Source: Eriocheir sinensis (lineage: Eukaryota; Arthropoda; Malacostraca; Decapoda; Varunidae). From it: DNA of 64,000 nucleotides. Of the stretch, positions 28,700 to 43,443 are shown one piece after another. The translations under genes and the position numbers were made by a program. Positions within the stretch are counted from its first letter, which is position 1. Every line of letters starts with the position of its first letter. The notes below the pieces were generated by a model, which was given only the letters and a program-made list of their open reading frames with translations, had not been told where the DNA came from and searched no databases. The stretch spans positions 62,001 through 126,000 of the forward strand of contig NW_026111283.1 in the NCBI RefSeq assembly GCF_024679095.1, read 5' to 3'.

Positions 28700-29743
28700 T
28701 CTATTTATTTTAATACAAAATCAAATATTTTATGTTTTTTCGTATATATATTTTTATAAAAAATGCGTTATTTTATGGGTATTTTGCATATTAATTTTCA
28801 TACAAATTTACATTATTTTATTAATATTTTCTGTTTTTATTTTGATACGATTTTACATTATTTTATTTATGTTTTGTATATATTTTTTTTATACATATTT
28901 ACATTATTTAATGTGTTTTTTATATATATATTTGATACATATTTACGTTATTTTAAGTTATTTTATGTGTATTTGTTTATATATTTTGACACAAATTTAC
29001 AATATTTTATGGGTATTTTGTATATATATTTTAAAAGACATTTACCTAGTTTTATATGTATTTTGAATATCTATTTTCATAGAAACTAAAATTATTTTTA
29101 TGTATTTTTGTATATATTTCAATACAAATTTTAGTTATGTTATGTGTTTTTTGTGAATCTATTTTCATTCAAATATATATTATTTTATTGGTATTTTGTT
29201 GATTTATATTGATACGAATTTACATTATTTTATATGTACTTTGTATATATATTTTTATACGCATTTACATTATTTAATATTTATTTTGAATATATAATTT
29301 TATACAAATTCATGGTATTTTATGTGTATTTGTATATATATTTTCATATAAATTTACATTATTTTATGTGTATTTTGTACATATATTTCATTACAAATTT
29401 ACCTTATTTTATGTTTATTTTGTATGTGTATTTTGTACATTTATATTTATACAAATACACATTCTTTTATTAATATTTTGTTTATTTATTTTATTTCGAA
29501 TATACATTATTTTATGTTTATTTTGTTTACATTTTTTTATACGTATTTACTTAATTTTATGTGTATTTTGTATATATATTTTTATAGAAATCTACGTTAT
29601 TTTATGTGTATTCGTATATATATTTTGAAACAAATTTACATTGTTTTATATGTATTTTTGCATATCTCTTTCAATAGAAGTTTACCTTATTGTATGTGCA
29701 TTTTGTATATTTATTTCAATACAAATTTAAATATTTTATGTGT
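28700..29743 (+). repeat. Satellite block, T-rich strand on plus
   Basis: Twenty-three monomers. It begins with CTATTTATTTTAATACAAAA and TTTTATGTTTT, as at 6550 and 58080, then follows the order of 45.2-45.8 kb. Its twin 39233-40264 is 13-14 bp shorter through scattered losses. Confidence 0.84.
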
Positions 29744-31071
29744 ATACATGTACAAAAAATACATAAAATAATGTAGATATGTATGAAATGAAAACAAATA
29801 CATTTTATAAAAAATATATATACAAAATACACATAGAATAATGTAAAATCATATTAAAATACATACACAGAATATCAATAAAATAATGTAAATTTGTATG
29901 AAAATAAAGATGCAAAATACCCTTAAAATAAAGCATATTTTTATAAAAATACATATACAAAAATACACATAGATTAATCAAATTTTTATTAAAATTAATA
30001 TACAAAATGCACATAAAATAAGGTAAATTTGTATTGAAAAAATATGCAAAATACACATAAAATAATGTAAATTTGTTTCAAAATATATATACGAATACAC
30101 ATAAAATAACGCAGATTTCTATAGAAATATATATACAAAAAACACTTGAAATAATGTAAATACGTATAAAAATATACATACAAAATACACATTAAATAAT
30201 GTTAATTCGTGTCAAAATAAATAAACAAAATATCATGAAAAGAATGTGTATTTGTATGAAAATAGATATACAAAATACACATAAAACAACCTAAATTTGT
30301 ATTAAACTATAAACAAAAATACACAAAAATAATTTAAACTTGCATGAAAATAAATATACAAAAAACATATAAAATTAGGTAAATTTGTATTGAAATATAT
30401 ATACAAAATACACATAAAATAATGTAAATTTGAATGAAAATATATAAACATAGACTTAAAATAACGTAAATTTGTATCAAATATATATACAAAAAACACA
30501 TTAAATAATGTAAATATGTATAAAAAAAATATATACAAAACACAAATAAAATAATGTAAAATCGTATCAAAATAAATACAGAAAATATTTATAAAATAAT
30601 GTAAATTTGTATGAAAATTAAGATGCAAAATACCCATAAAATAACGCATTTTTTATAAAAATATATATACGAAAAAACATAAAATATTTGATTTTGTATT
30701 AAAATAAATAGATATACAAAATACACATAAAATAAGCTAAATTAAATGAAAAATATATACAAAATACACATAGAATAATGTAAAATCGTATCAAAATAAA
30801 TACAAAGAATATCAATAAAATAATGTAATTTTGTATGAAAATAAAGATGCAAAATACATATAAAATAAACCATATTTTTTTAAAAATACATATACAAAAA
30901 TACACATAGAATAATTAAATTTGTATTAAAATTAATATACAAAATGCACGTACAATAAGGTAAATTTGTATTGAAAAAATATACAAAATGCACATTAAAG
31001 CGTAAATTTGTTTAAAAATCTATATACGAATACTAAATTTGAATTGAAATGTATATACAAAATACAATATT
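29744..31071 (-). repeat. Satellite block containing the tandem-duplication junction
   Basis: Thirty monomers with the inverted order of about 6600-7500. At 31033 the sequence passes from the end of the first 10.5-kb unit to the start of the second within one monomer (GAATAC then TAAATTTG). The block flips at about 31071. Confidence 0.85.
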
Positions 31072-31692
31072 TTATGTGAATATTTGTATTTAGGTTATTT
31101 TATGTGTTTTTTGTATATATATTTTCATCCAAAATTACATTATTTTATTGGTATTTTCTTAATTTAATTCGATACGAATTTAGATTATTTCATAGGTATT
31201 TTCTATACATACTTTTATACTCATTTACATTATGTAATGTGTGTTTTGTATATATATTTTTATGCAAATTTATTTTATGTTCATTTTTGTACATATATTT
31301 TTATAGAAATTTGCGTTATTTTATGTATATAGTTTTATATAAATTTACCTTATTTTATGTGCATTTTGTATATTTATATTTATACAAATACACATTCTTT
31401 TATTGGTATATTGTTTATATACATTTATACGAATTTATATTATTTTATGTGTATTTTGTATACATTTTTTATACGTATTTACTTGATGTTATGTGTATTT
31501 TGTATATGTATTTTTATAGAAATCTACGTTATTTTATGTGTAATCGTATATATATTTTGAAACAAATTTACATTATTTTATATGTATTTTGCATATCTAT
31601 TTCAATACAAATTTACCTTATTGTATGTGCATTTTGTATATTTATTTTAATACAAATTGAAATATTTTATGTGTATTTTGGTATCAATAATT
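31072..31692 (+). repeat. Twin of 20582-21205
   Basis: Same fourteen monomers with very few differences, for example TTACCTTATTTTATGTGC near 31345 against TTACGTTATTTTATGTGC in copy 1. The phase and flanking flips are identical. Confidence 0.86.
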
Positions 31693-31977
31693 TTATAAAA
31701 TAACGTAATTTGTATAAAATTATATATACAAAATACACATAAAATGAAGTAAATACTTATAAGAAAATGTATACAAAATACACATAAAATAATGTAAACT
31801 CGTATCAAAATAAATAAACAAAATTCTAATAAAAGAATGTGTATTGTATAAATATAAATATACAAAATACAAATAAAATAACGTAAATTTATATAAAACT
31901 ATATGCAAAAATACACAGAAGTAATTAAATTTGTGTGAAAATAGATATACAAAATATGTGTGTATTTTGTATATTTA

Positions 31978-31981
<4 letters not shown>

Positions 31982-32021
<40 letters not shown>
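31982..32021 (+). repeat. (TTA)n microsatellite, copy 2
   Basis: About 13 TTA units, five fewer than at 21448-21503, in the same small plus-oriented island. Confidence 0.95.
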
Positions 32022-35000
32022 TTGTATATTTAAATTCGCGTCAAAATAAATTAACAAAATATAAATAAAAGAATGTGTATTTGTATGAAAATAGATATAC
32101 AAAATACACATAAAATAACCTAAATTTGTATCAAACTATATACAAAAATACACAAAAATATTTTAAATTTGTATGGAAATAAATATACAAAATACACATA
32201 AAATTAGGTAAATTTGAAATGAAATACATACACAAAATACACATAAAATAATGTAAATTTGAATGAAAATACATAAATAAATACACTTAAAATAAAGTAA
32301 ATTTGTATAAAAAAAATATGTACAAAACTCAAATAGAATAATGTAAAATCGTATCAAAATAAATACACAGAATATTAATAAAATAATGTAAATTTGTATG
32401 AAAATAAAGAAGCAAAATCCCCATAAAATAACGCATTTTTTTTATTTATAAAAATATATATACCAAAATACACATCAAAAAATTAAATTTGTATTAAAAT
32501 AAATATACAAAAAACACATACAATAAGGTAAATTTGTATTGAAATAGATATGTAAAATACATATAAAACAATGTAAATTTGTTTCAAAATATATATACGA
32601 ATACACATAAAATAACGTAGATTTCTATAAAAATATATATACAAAATACACATAAAATGAAGTAAATACGTATAAAAGAATGTATACAAAATACACATAA
32701 AATAATGTAAATTCGTATCAAAATACATAAACAAAATACCAATAAAAGAATGTGTATTTGTATAAATATAAATATACAAAATACACATAAAATAACGTAA
32801 ATTTATATAAAACTATATACAAAAATACATAGAAGTAATTAAATTCGTATGAAAATAGATATACAAAATACAGATAAAATAAGCTAAATTTGAATTGAAA
32901 TGTATATACAAAATACATAAAATAATGTAAATTTGTATCAAAATATTTATAAAAATACATATAATAACGTAAATTTGTTTAAAAATATATAAACAAAATA
33001 CACATTAAGTAATGTAAATACGTATAAAAAATATGTACAAAATACACATATAATCATGTAATTCGTATCAAACTAAATAAACAAAATAGCAATAAAATAA
33101 TGTAAATTTGTATGAGAAAACATATACAAATACATATAAAATAACGCTAATTTCTATAAAAATATATGTCCAAAAATGAACGTAAAATAAATTAACTTTG
33201 GATAAAAATATATATACAAAGCACAATTTAATTATGTAAATGCGTACATAAAATAACCTAAATTTGTATAAAACTATATACAAAATTACACAAAAATAAT
33301 TTAAATTTGTATGAAAAGAAATATACAAAATACACATAAAATTAGGTTAATTTCTATTGAAATACATATACAAAATACACATAAAATAATGTAAATTTGA
33401 AAGAAAATACATAAACAAATACACATAATAACGTAAATTTGTATGAAATATATATACAAAATACACATTAAATAATGTAAATATGTATAAAAAAATATAT
33501 ACAAAACACAAATAGAATAATGTAAAATTGTATCAAAATATATACACAGAATATTAATAAAATAATGTAAATTTGTATGAAAATTAAGATGCAAAATACC
33601 TATAAAATAACGCATTTTTTATAAAATTATTGATATAAAAAATACACATAAAATATTTGAATTTGTATAAAAATAAATATACAAATATATATGCGAATAC
33701 ACATAAAATAACGTAGATTTCTATAAAAATACATATACAAAATACACATGAAATTAAGTAAATACGTATAAAAAAATGTATACAAAATACACATAAAATA
33801 ATGTAAATTCGTATAAATATAAATAAACAATATAGCAATACAAGAATGTGTATTTGTATAAATATAAATATACAAAATGCACATAAATAACGTAAATTTA
33901 TATAAAACTATATACATAAAATAACGATAATTTCTAAAAAAAATATATGTACAAAAATGAACATAAAATAAATTTTCATAAAAATATATATACAAAACAC
34001 ACATTAGATAATGTAAATGAGTATAAAAATATGTATACAAAATACCTATGAAATAATCTAAATTCGTATCGAATTAAATTAAGAAAATACCAATATAATA
34101 ATGTAACTTTGGATGAAAATAAATATACAAAATACACATAAAATAACCTAAATACAAATACAAATCTACACATAAAATAATTTAAAATTGAATGAAATAA
34201 ATATACAAAATAAACATAAAATAAGGTAGATTTGTAATGAAATATATGAAAAAACACACATAAAATAATATAAATTTGTATGAACATATATATACAAATA
34301 CATATTAAATAACATGAATTTGTATAAAAATTGTAACAAAATATATACGAATACACACAATAAAATAACGTAATTTTTTTATGAAAATGTATATACAAAA
34401 TACACATAAAATAATGTAGATTTGTATAAAAATATATAAACAAATACACATAAAATAATGTAAATTTGGATAAAATATATATACAAAATAAACCTTAAAT
34501 AATGTAAATATGTATAAAAAATATATACAAAATACACATAGAATAATGTTAAATCGTATCAAAATAAATGAAGAGAATATCAATAAAATAATGTAAATTT
34601 GTATGAAAATAAAGCTGCAAAATATCCATATAATAACGCATATTTGCATAAAAATATGTATACAAAAATACATATAAACTAATTAAATTTGTATTAAAAT
34701 AAATATACAAAATGCACGTACAATAAAGAAAATTTGTATTGAAATAGATATGCAAAATACACATCAATAATGTAAATTTGTATCAAAATATATATACGAA
34801 TACTCATAAAATAGAGTAAATTTCTATGAAAATATACATACAAAATAGATATACAAAATACACATATAACTAGTTAAATTTGTATTTAAATACATGTACA
34901 AAAAACACATAAAATAATGTAGATTTGTATGAAATGAAAACAAATACTTTTTATATAAAATATATATTCAAAATACACATAGAATAATGTAAAATCATAC

Positions 35001-36245
35001 CAAATAAATACACAGAATATCAATAAAATAATGTAAATTTGTATGAAAATAAAGATGCAAAATACCCATAAAATAAAGCATATTTTTATAAAAATACATA
35101 CACAAAAATACACATAGATTAATCAAATTTGTATTAAAATTAAAATACAAAATGCACATATAATAATGTAAATTTGTATTGAAAAAATATGCAAAATACA
35201 TATAAAACAATGTAAATTTGTTTCAAAATATATCTACGAATACATATAAAATAACGTAGATTTCTATAGAAATATATATACAAAATACACTTGAAATAAT
35301 GTAAATACGTATAAAAATATATATACAAAATACACATTAAATAATGTTAATTCGTATCAAAATAAATAAAAAAATATCACGAAAAGAATTTGTATTTGTA
35401 TAAAAATAGATATACAAAATACACATAAAATAACCTAAATTTGTATAAAACTATATACAAAAATAAACAAAAATAATTTAAACTTGTATGAAAATAAATA
35501 TACAAAAAACATAATATTAGGTAAATTTGTATTGAAATACATATACAAAATACACATAAAATAATGTGTATTTGAATGAAAATATATAAACATATAGACT
35601 TAAAATAACGTAAATTTGTATCAAATATATATACAAAAAACACATTAAATAATGTAAATATGTATAAAAAAATATATACAAAACACAAATAAAATAATGT
35701 AAAATCGTATCAAAATAAATACAGAAAATATTAATAAAATAATGTAAATTTGTATGAAAATTAAGATGCATAATACCCATAAAATAACGCATTTTTTTAA
35801 AAAATATATATACGAAAAAACATAAAATATTTGATTTTGTATTAAAATAAATAGATATACAAAATACACATAAAATAAGCTAAATTAAATGAAAAATATA
35901 TACAAAATACAAATAGAATAATGTAAAATCGTATCAAAATAAATACACAGAATATCAATAAAATAATGTAATTTTGTATGAAAATAAAGATGCAAAATAC
36001 CCATAAAATAATGCATATTTTTTAAAAATACATATAAAAATACACATAGAATAATTAAATTTGTATTAAAATTAATATACAAAATGAAATTAAATTAATG
36101 TTAATTTTTATTGAAAAAATATACAAAATTCACATTAAAGCGTAAATTTGTTTAAAAATCTATATACGAATACACATAAAATAACGTAGATTTCTATAGA
36201 AATATATATACAAAATACACATGAAATGATTTAAATACGTATAAA

Positions 36246-36401
<156 letters not shown>

Positions 36402-37341
36402 CACATTAAATAATTTAAATTCTCGTCAAAATAAATAAACAAAATATCAATAAAAGAATGTGTATTTGAATGAAAATAGATATACAAAATACTCATAAAA
36501 TAACCTAAGTTTGTATAAAACTATATACAAAAATACACAAAAATAGTTTAAAATTGTATGAAAATGTGAATATGTATTTGGATAAATATAAATATAAAAA
36601 ATACACATAGAAAATAAACATAAAATAAGGTAGATTTGTAAAAAAATATATGTACAAAATACACATAAAATAATGTAAATTTATATAAAAATATATATAC
36701 AAATACACATAAAATACCATGAATTTGTATAAAAATATATATTCAAAATAAATATTAAATAATGTAAAAGCGTATAAAAATATATATATAAAGTACATAT
36801 AAAATAGTGTAAATTCGTATCAATATAAATCAACAAAACACCAATAAAATAATATATATTTGAATGAAAATAAATTTACAAAATACACATAACATAACTA
36901 AAATTTGTATTAAAATATATACAAAAATACATAGAAATAATTTGAGTTTGTATGAAAATAGATATACAAAATACATATAAAACTAGGTAAATTTCTTTTG
37001 AAATGTATATACAAAATACCCATAAAATATTGTAAATTTGTGTCAAAATATATAAACAAATACACATAAAATAACGTAAATTTGTATGAAAAAAATATAC
37101 AAAATACACATAGAATAATGTCTATTCGTATCAAAATGAATGAGCAGAATATCAATAAAATAATGTAAATTTGTATGAAAATAAAGATGCAAAATATCCA
37201 AAAAATAATGCATATGTTTATAAAAATACAGATACAAAAATACACATCGAATAATTAAATTTGTATTAAAATTAATATACAAAATGCGTATATAATAAGG
37301 TAGATTTGTATTGAAAAAATATGCAACATACACGTTTACTA

Positions 37342-37430
37342 ATACAAATTTATATTATTTTATTGGTATTTTGTTTATTTATTTTGATACGAATTACATG
37401 ATTATATGTGTATTTTGTACATATTTTTAA
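37342..37430 (+). repeat. Twin of the two-monomer island 26813-26900
   Basis: About 89 bp of plus orientation between the J2 junction at 37321 and ATTTTTAAACATAAAATAAC near 37426. It reads GATACGAATTACATGATTAT, which fits the usual monomer better than copy 1. Confidence 0.82.
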
Positions 37431-37706
37431 ACATAAAATAACGTAAATTTGTATGAAAAATATATACAAAATACACATAGAATAATGTCAATTCGTATGA
37501 AAATGAATGAGAAGAATATCAATAAAATAATGTAAATTTGTATGAAAATAAAGATGCAAAATACCTAAAAAATAAAGCATATGTTTATAAAAATACAGAT
37601 ACAAAAATACACTTCGAATAATTAAATTTGTATTAAAATTAATATACAAAATGCGTATATAATAAGGTAAATTTGTATTGAAAAAATATGCAACATACAC
37701 GTTTAC
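37431..37706 (-). repeat. Twin of 26901-27175
   Basis: Six minus-oriented monomers ending in the J2 junction at 37688. Nearly identical to copy 1, with GTATGAAAATGAATGAG here against GTATCAAAATGAATGAG. Confidence 0.83.
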
Positions 37707-38300
37707 TCATACAAATTTATATTATTTTATTGGTATTTTGTTTATTTATTTTGATACGAATTGCATGATTATATGTGTATTTTGTACATATTTTTTTATA
37801 CGTATTTACATTATATAATGTGTATTTTGTTTATATATTTTTATAAAAATTTACGTTATTATATGTGTATTTGTATAAATATTTTGATACAAATTTACTT
37901 TATTTCATGTATTTTGTATATATATTTCAATTCAATTTTAGCTTATTTCTTGTGTATTTTGTATATATTTTCATACAAGTTTAATTACTTCTGTGTATTT
38001 TTGTATATAGTTTTATATAAATTTACGTTGTTTTATGTGTATTTTGTATATTTATATTCATACAAATACACATTCTTTTATTGGTATTTTGTTTATTTAT
38101 TTTGATACGAATTTACATTATTTTATGTGTACATTTTTTATATGTATTTACTTAATTTTAAGTGTATTTTGTATAAATATTTTTATAGACATCTACCTTA
38201 TTTCATGTGTATTCGTATATATTTTTTGAAACAAATTTACATTGTTTATATGTATTTTTCATATCTATTTTTGTGTATTCTGTATTTATTTTTGTTATAC
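37707..38300 (+). repeat. Twin of 27176-27768
   Basis: Thirteen plus-oriented monomers at offset 10532-10533. One extra T near 38004 (TATTTTTGTATATAG against TATTTTGTATATAG) accounts for the one-base change in offset. Confidence 0.85.
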
Positions 38301-39232
38301 ATAGAATAATGTAAAATCGTATCAAAATAAGTACACAGAATATCAATAAAATAATTTAAATTTGTATGAAAATAAAGATGCAAAATACCCATAAGATAAA
38401 GCATATTTAAAAAAAAAAATACATATACAAAAATACACAAAGAATAATTAAATTTGTAATAAATTAATATACAAAATGCACACATACAATAAGGTAGATT
38501 TGTATTGAAAAAAAACGCAAAACACAAATAAAACAGTGTAAATTTGTTTCAAAATATATATACGAATACACATAAAATAACGTAGATTTCTATACAAAAT
38601 ACACATGAAATTATGTAAATACGTATAAAAATATATATATAAAATACATATTAAGTAATGTAAATTCGTGACAAAATAAATATACAAAATATCATGAAAA
38701 GAATGTGTATTTGTATGAAAATAAATAATAGATAATAAATTTGTATTTAATATATATGCAAGATACATTTAAATAATGTAAATATGTATAAAAAATATAT
38801 ATACAAAAAACAAATAGAATAATGTAAAATCGTATCAAAATAAATACACCGAATATTAATAAAATAATGTAAATTTGTATGAAAATAAAGATGCAAAATT
38901 ACCATCAAATAGCGCATTTCTTATAAAAATATATATACCAAAATACACATAAAATATTTAAATTTGTATTAAAATAAATATACAAAATGCACATACAATA
39001 AGGTAAATTTCTATTGAAAGAGATATGCAAAAATACATATAAAACAATGTAAATTTGTTTCAAAATATATATACGAATACACATAAAATAACGTAGATTT
39101 CTATAAAAATATATATACAAAATACACATAAAATTAAGTAAATACGTATAAAAAATGTAAACAAAATACACATAAAATAATGTAAATTCGAAACAAAATA
39201 AATAAACAAAATACCAATAAAAGAATGTATAT
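38301..39232 (-). repeat. Twin of 27769-28699
   Basis: Twenty-one minus monomers with the same shortened monomer near 38590. It ends at the flip into CTATTTATTTTAATACAAAA near 39232. Confidence 0.85.
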
Positions 39233-40264
39233 CTATTTATTTTAATACAAAATCAAATATTTTATGTTTTTTCGTATATATATTTTTATAAAAAATGCGT
39301 TAGTTTATGGGTAGTTTGCATATTCATTTCATACAAATTTACATTATTTTATTAATATTTTCTGTTTTTATTTTGATACGATTTACATTATTTTATTTAT
39401 GTTTTGTATATTTTTTATACATATTTACATTATTTAATGTGTTTTTATATATATATTTGATACATATTTACGTTATTTTAAGTTATTTTATGTGTATTTG
39501 TTTATATATTTTGACACAAATTTACAATATTTTATGGGTATTTTGTATATATATTTTAAAAGACATTTACCTAGTTTTATATGTATTTTGAATATCTATT
39601 TTCATAGAAACTCAAATTATTTTTATGTATTTTTGTATATATTTCAATACAAATTTTAGTTATGTTATGTGTATTTTGTGAATCTATTTTCATTCAAATA
39701 TATATTATTTTATTGGTATTTTGTTGATTTATATTGATACGAATTTACATTATTTTATATGTACTTTGTATATATATTTTTATACGCATTTACATTATTT
39801 AATATTTATTTTGAATATATAATTTTATACAAATTCATGGTATTTATGTGTATTTATATATATTTTCATATAAATTTACATTATTTTATGTGTATTTTGT
39901 ACATATATTTCATTACAAATTTACCTTATTTTATGTTTATTTTGTATGTGTATTTTGTACATTTATATTTATACAAATACACATTCTTTTATTAATATTT
40001 TGTTTATTTATTTTATTTCGAATATACATTATTTTATGTTTATTTTGTTTACATTTTTTTATACGTATTTACTTAATTTTATGTGTATTTTGTATATATA
40101 TTTATAGAAATCTACGTTATTTTATGTGTATTCGTATATATATTTGAAACAAATTTACATTGTTTTATATGTATTTTTGCATATCTCTTTCAATAGAAGT
40201 TTACCTTATTGTATGTGCATTTTGTATATTTATTTCAATACAAATTTAAATATTTTATGTGTAT
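39233..40264 (+). repeat. Twin of 28700-29743 with many small deletions
   Basis: Same monomers, but about 13 bp shorter through single-base and two-base losses in T runs and dinucleotides, for example GATACGATTTACATT, GTATATTTTTTATAC and TATATTTATAGAAATC. There are also T-to-G changes at GTTAGTTTATGGGTAGTTTG. The losses cluster between about 39.30 and 40.15 kb. Confidence 0.85.
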
Positions 40265-42486
40265 ACATGTACAAAAAATACATAAAATAATGTAGATATG
40301 TATGAAATGAAAACAAATACATTTTATAAAAAATATATATACAAAATACACATAGAATAATGTAAAATCATATTATAATACATACACAGAATATCAATAA
40401 AATAATGTAAATTTGTATGAAAATAAAGATGCAAAATACCCTTAAAATAAAGCATATTTTTATAAAAATACATATACAAAAATACACATAGATTAATCAA
40501 ATTTTTATTAAAATTAATATACAAAATGCACATAAAATAAGGTAAATTTGTATTGAAAAAATATGCAAAATACACATAAAATAATGTAAATTTGTTTCAA
40601 AATATATATACGAATACACATAAAATAACGCAGATTTCTATAGAAATATATATACAAAATACACTTGAAATAATGTAAATACGTATAAAAATATACATAC
40701 AAAATACACATTAAATAATGTTAATTCGTGTCAAAATAAATAAACAAAATATCATGAAAAGAATGTGTATTTGTATGAAAATAGATATACAAAATACACA
40801 TAAAACAACCTAAATTTGTATTAAACTATAAACAAAAATACACAAAAATAATTTAAACTTGCATGAAAATAAATATACAAAAAACATATAAAATTAGGTA
40901 AATTTGTATTGAAATATATATACAAAATACACATAAAATAATGTAAATTTGAATGAAAATATATAAACATAGACTTAAAATAACGTAAATTTGTATCAAA
41001 TATATATACAAAAAACACATTAAATAATGTAAATATGTATAAAAAAATATATACAAAACACAAATAAAATAATGTAAAATCGTATCAAAATAAATACAGA
41101 AAATATTAATAAAATAATGTAAATTTGTATGAAAATTAAGATGCAAAATACCCATAAAATAACGCATTTTTTATAAAAATATATATACGAAAAAACATAA
41201 AATATTTGATTTTGTATTAAAATAAATAGATATACAAAATACACATAAAATAAGCTAAATTAAATGAAAAATATATACAAAATACACATAGAATAATGTA
41301 AAATCGTATCAAAATAAATACAAAGAATATCAATAAAATAATGTAATTTTGTATGAAAATAAAGATGCAAAATACATATAAAATAAACCATATTTTTTTA
41401 AAAATACATATACAAAAATACACATAGAATAATTAAATTTGTATTAAAATTAATATACAAAATGCACGTACAATAAGGTAAATTTGTATTGAAAAAATAT
41501 ACAAAATGCACATTAAAGCGTAAATTTGTTTAAAAATCTATATACGAATACACATAAAATAACGTAGATTTCTATAGAAATATATATACAAAATACACAT
41601 GAAATGATGTAAATACGTATAAAAATATATATATATATACAAAATACACATTAAATAATTTAAATTCTCGTCAAAATAAATAAACAAAATATCAATAAGA
41701 GAATGTATATTTGTATGAAAATAGATAAACAAAATACTCATAAAATAACCTAAGTTTGTATAAAACTATATACAAAAACACCCAAAAATAATTTAAATTT
41801 GTATGAAAATAAATATACAAAATACACATAAAATTAGGTAAATTTGTATTGAAATACATATACAAAAATTCACATCAAATAATGGAAATTTGAATGAAAA
41901 TATATAAACATATACACTTAAAGTAACGTAAATTTGTATCAAATATATATACAAAATACTAGTTATATAATGTAAATATGTATAAAAAAATATATACAAA
42001 ACACAAATAGAATAATGTAAAATCGTATCAAAATAAATACACAGAATATTAATAAAATAATGTAAATTTGTATGAAAATAAAGATGCAAAATAGCCATAA
42101 AATAACGCATTTTTTATAAAAATATATATACCAAAATACACATAAAATATTAAAATTTGTATTAAAATAAATATAAAAAATGCACATACTGTAAGGTAAA
42201 TTTGTATTGAAATAGATATGCAAAATACATATAAAACAATGTAAATTTGTTTCAAAATATATATACGAATACACATAAAATAACGTTCATTTCTATAAAA
42301 ATATATACAAAATACACATAAAATTAAGTAAATACGTATAAAAAAATGAATACAAAATTCACATAAAAATCGTATCAAAATAAATAAACAAAATACCAGT
42401 AAAATAATGTGTATTTGTATAAATATAAATATACAAAATACACATAAAATATCGTAAATTTGCATAAAAATATATACAAAAATACA
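40265..42486 (-). repeat. Satellite block; end of tandem copy 2 and its continuation
   Basis: 40265-41551 is the twin of 29744-31033. Beyond 41551 the array runs on without a break in monomer phase, showing the native right flank of the duplicated unit. This part resembles the 25.68-26.0 kb region but with only 16 bp of TA. It ends at the mirror image of the junction at 13524. Confidence 0.85.
41624..41639. repeat. Short (TA)8 at the expansion site
   Basis: Same position in the same monomer variant (GAAATGATGTAAATACGTAT upstream) as the 128-bp and 143-bp tracts at 25737 and 36254. It gives a likely starting state for the expansion. Confidence 0.9.
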
Positions 42487-43443
42487 CAGAACAAATACAC
42501 ATTCTTTTATTGGTATTTTGTTTATTTATTTTGTTTCGAATTTATATTATTTTATGTGTATTTTGTTTACATTTTTTTATACGTATTTACCTAATTTTAT
42601 ATGTATTTTGTATATATATTTTTATAGAAATCTACGTTCTTTTATGTGTATTCGTATATATATTTTGAAACAAATTTACAATTTTTTATATGTATTTTTG
42701 CATATCTCTTTCAACAGAAGTTTACCTTATTGTATGTGCATTTTGTATATTTATTTCAATACAAATTTAAATATTTTATGTGTATTTTGGTATATATATT
42801 TTTATAAGAAATGCGCTATTTGATGGGAATTTTGCATCTTTATTTCATACAAATTTACATTATTTTATTAATATTCAGTGTATTTATTTTGATACGAATT
42901 TACATTATTTTAGGTGTATTTGATATGTATATTTTTATACATATTTACATTATTTAATGTGTATCTTGCATATATATTACATACAAATTTATTATCTATT
43001 ATTTATTTTCATACAAATACACATTCTTTTCATGATATTTTGTTTATTTATTTTGTCACGAATTTACATTACTTAATATGTATTTTATATATATATATTT
43101 TTATACGTATTTACATAATTTCATGTGTATTTTGTATATATATTTCTATAAAAATCTACTTTATTTTATGTGTATTCGTATATATATTTTGAAACAAATT
43201 TTCACTGTTTTATTTGTATTTTGCGTTTTTTTTTTCAATACAAATCTACCTTATTGTATGTGTGCATTTTGTATATTAATTTTAATACAAATTTAATTAT
43301 TCTATGTGTATTTTTGTATATGTATTTTTTTTTAAAAATCTGCTTTATCTTATGGGTATTTTGCATCTTTATTTTCATAAAAATTTAAATTATTTTATTG
43401 ATATTCTGTGTACCTATTTTGATACGATTTTACATTATTCTAT
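42487..43443 (+). repeat. Satellite block, T-rich strand on plus
   Basis: Twenty-one monomers, the reverse-complement relatives of 12579-13520. Both flanking junctions (AGAACAAATACACATTC on the left, ATGTATAACAAAAATAAAT on the right) are also mirrored, so the whole block with its borders has been inverted as a unit. Confidence 0.84.
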
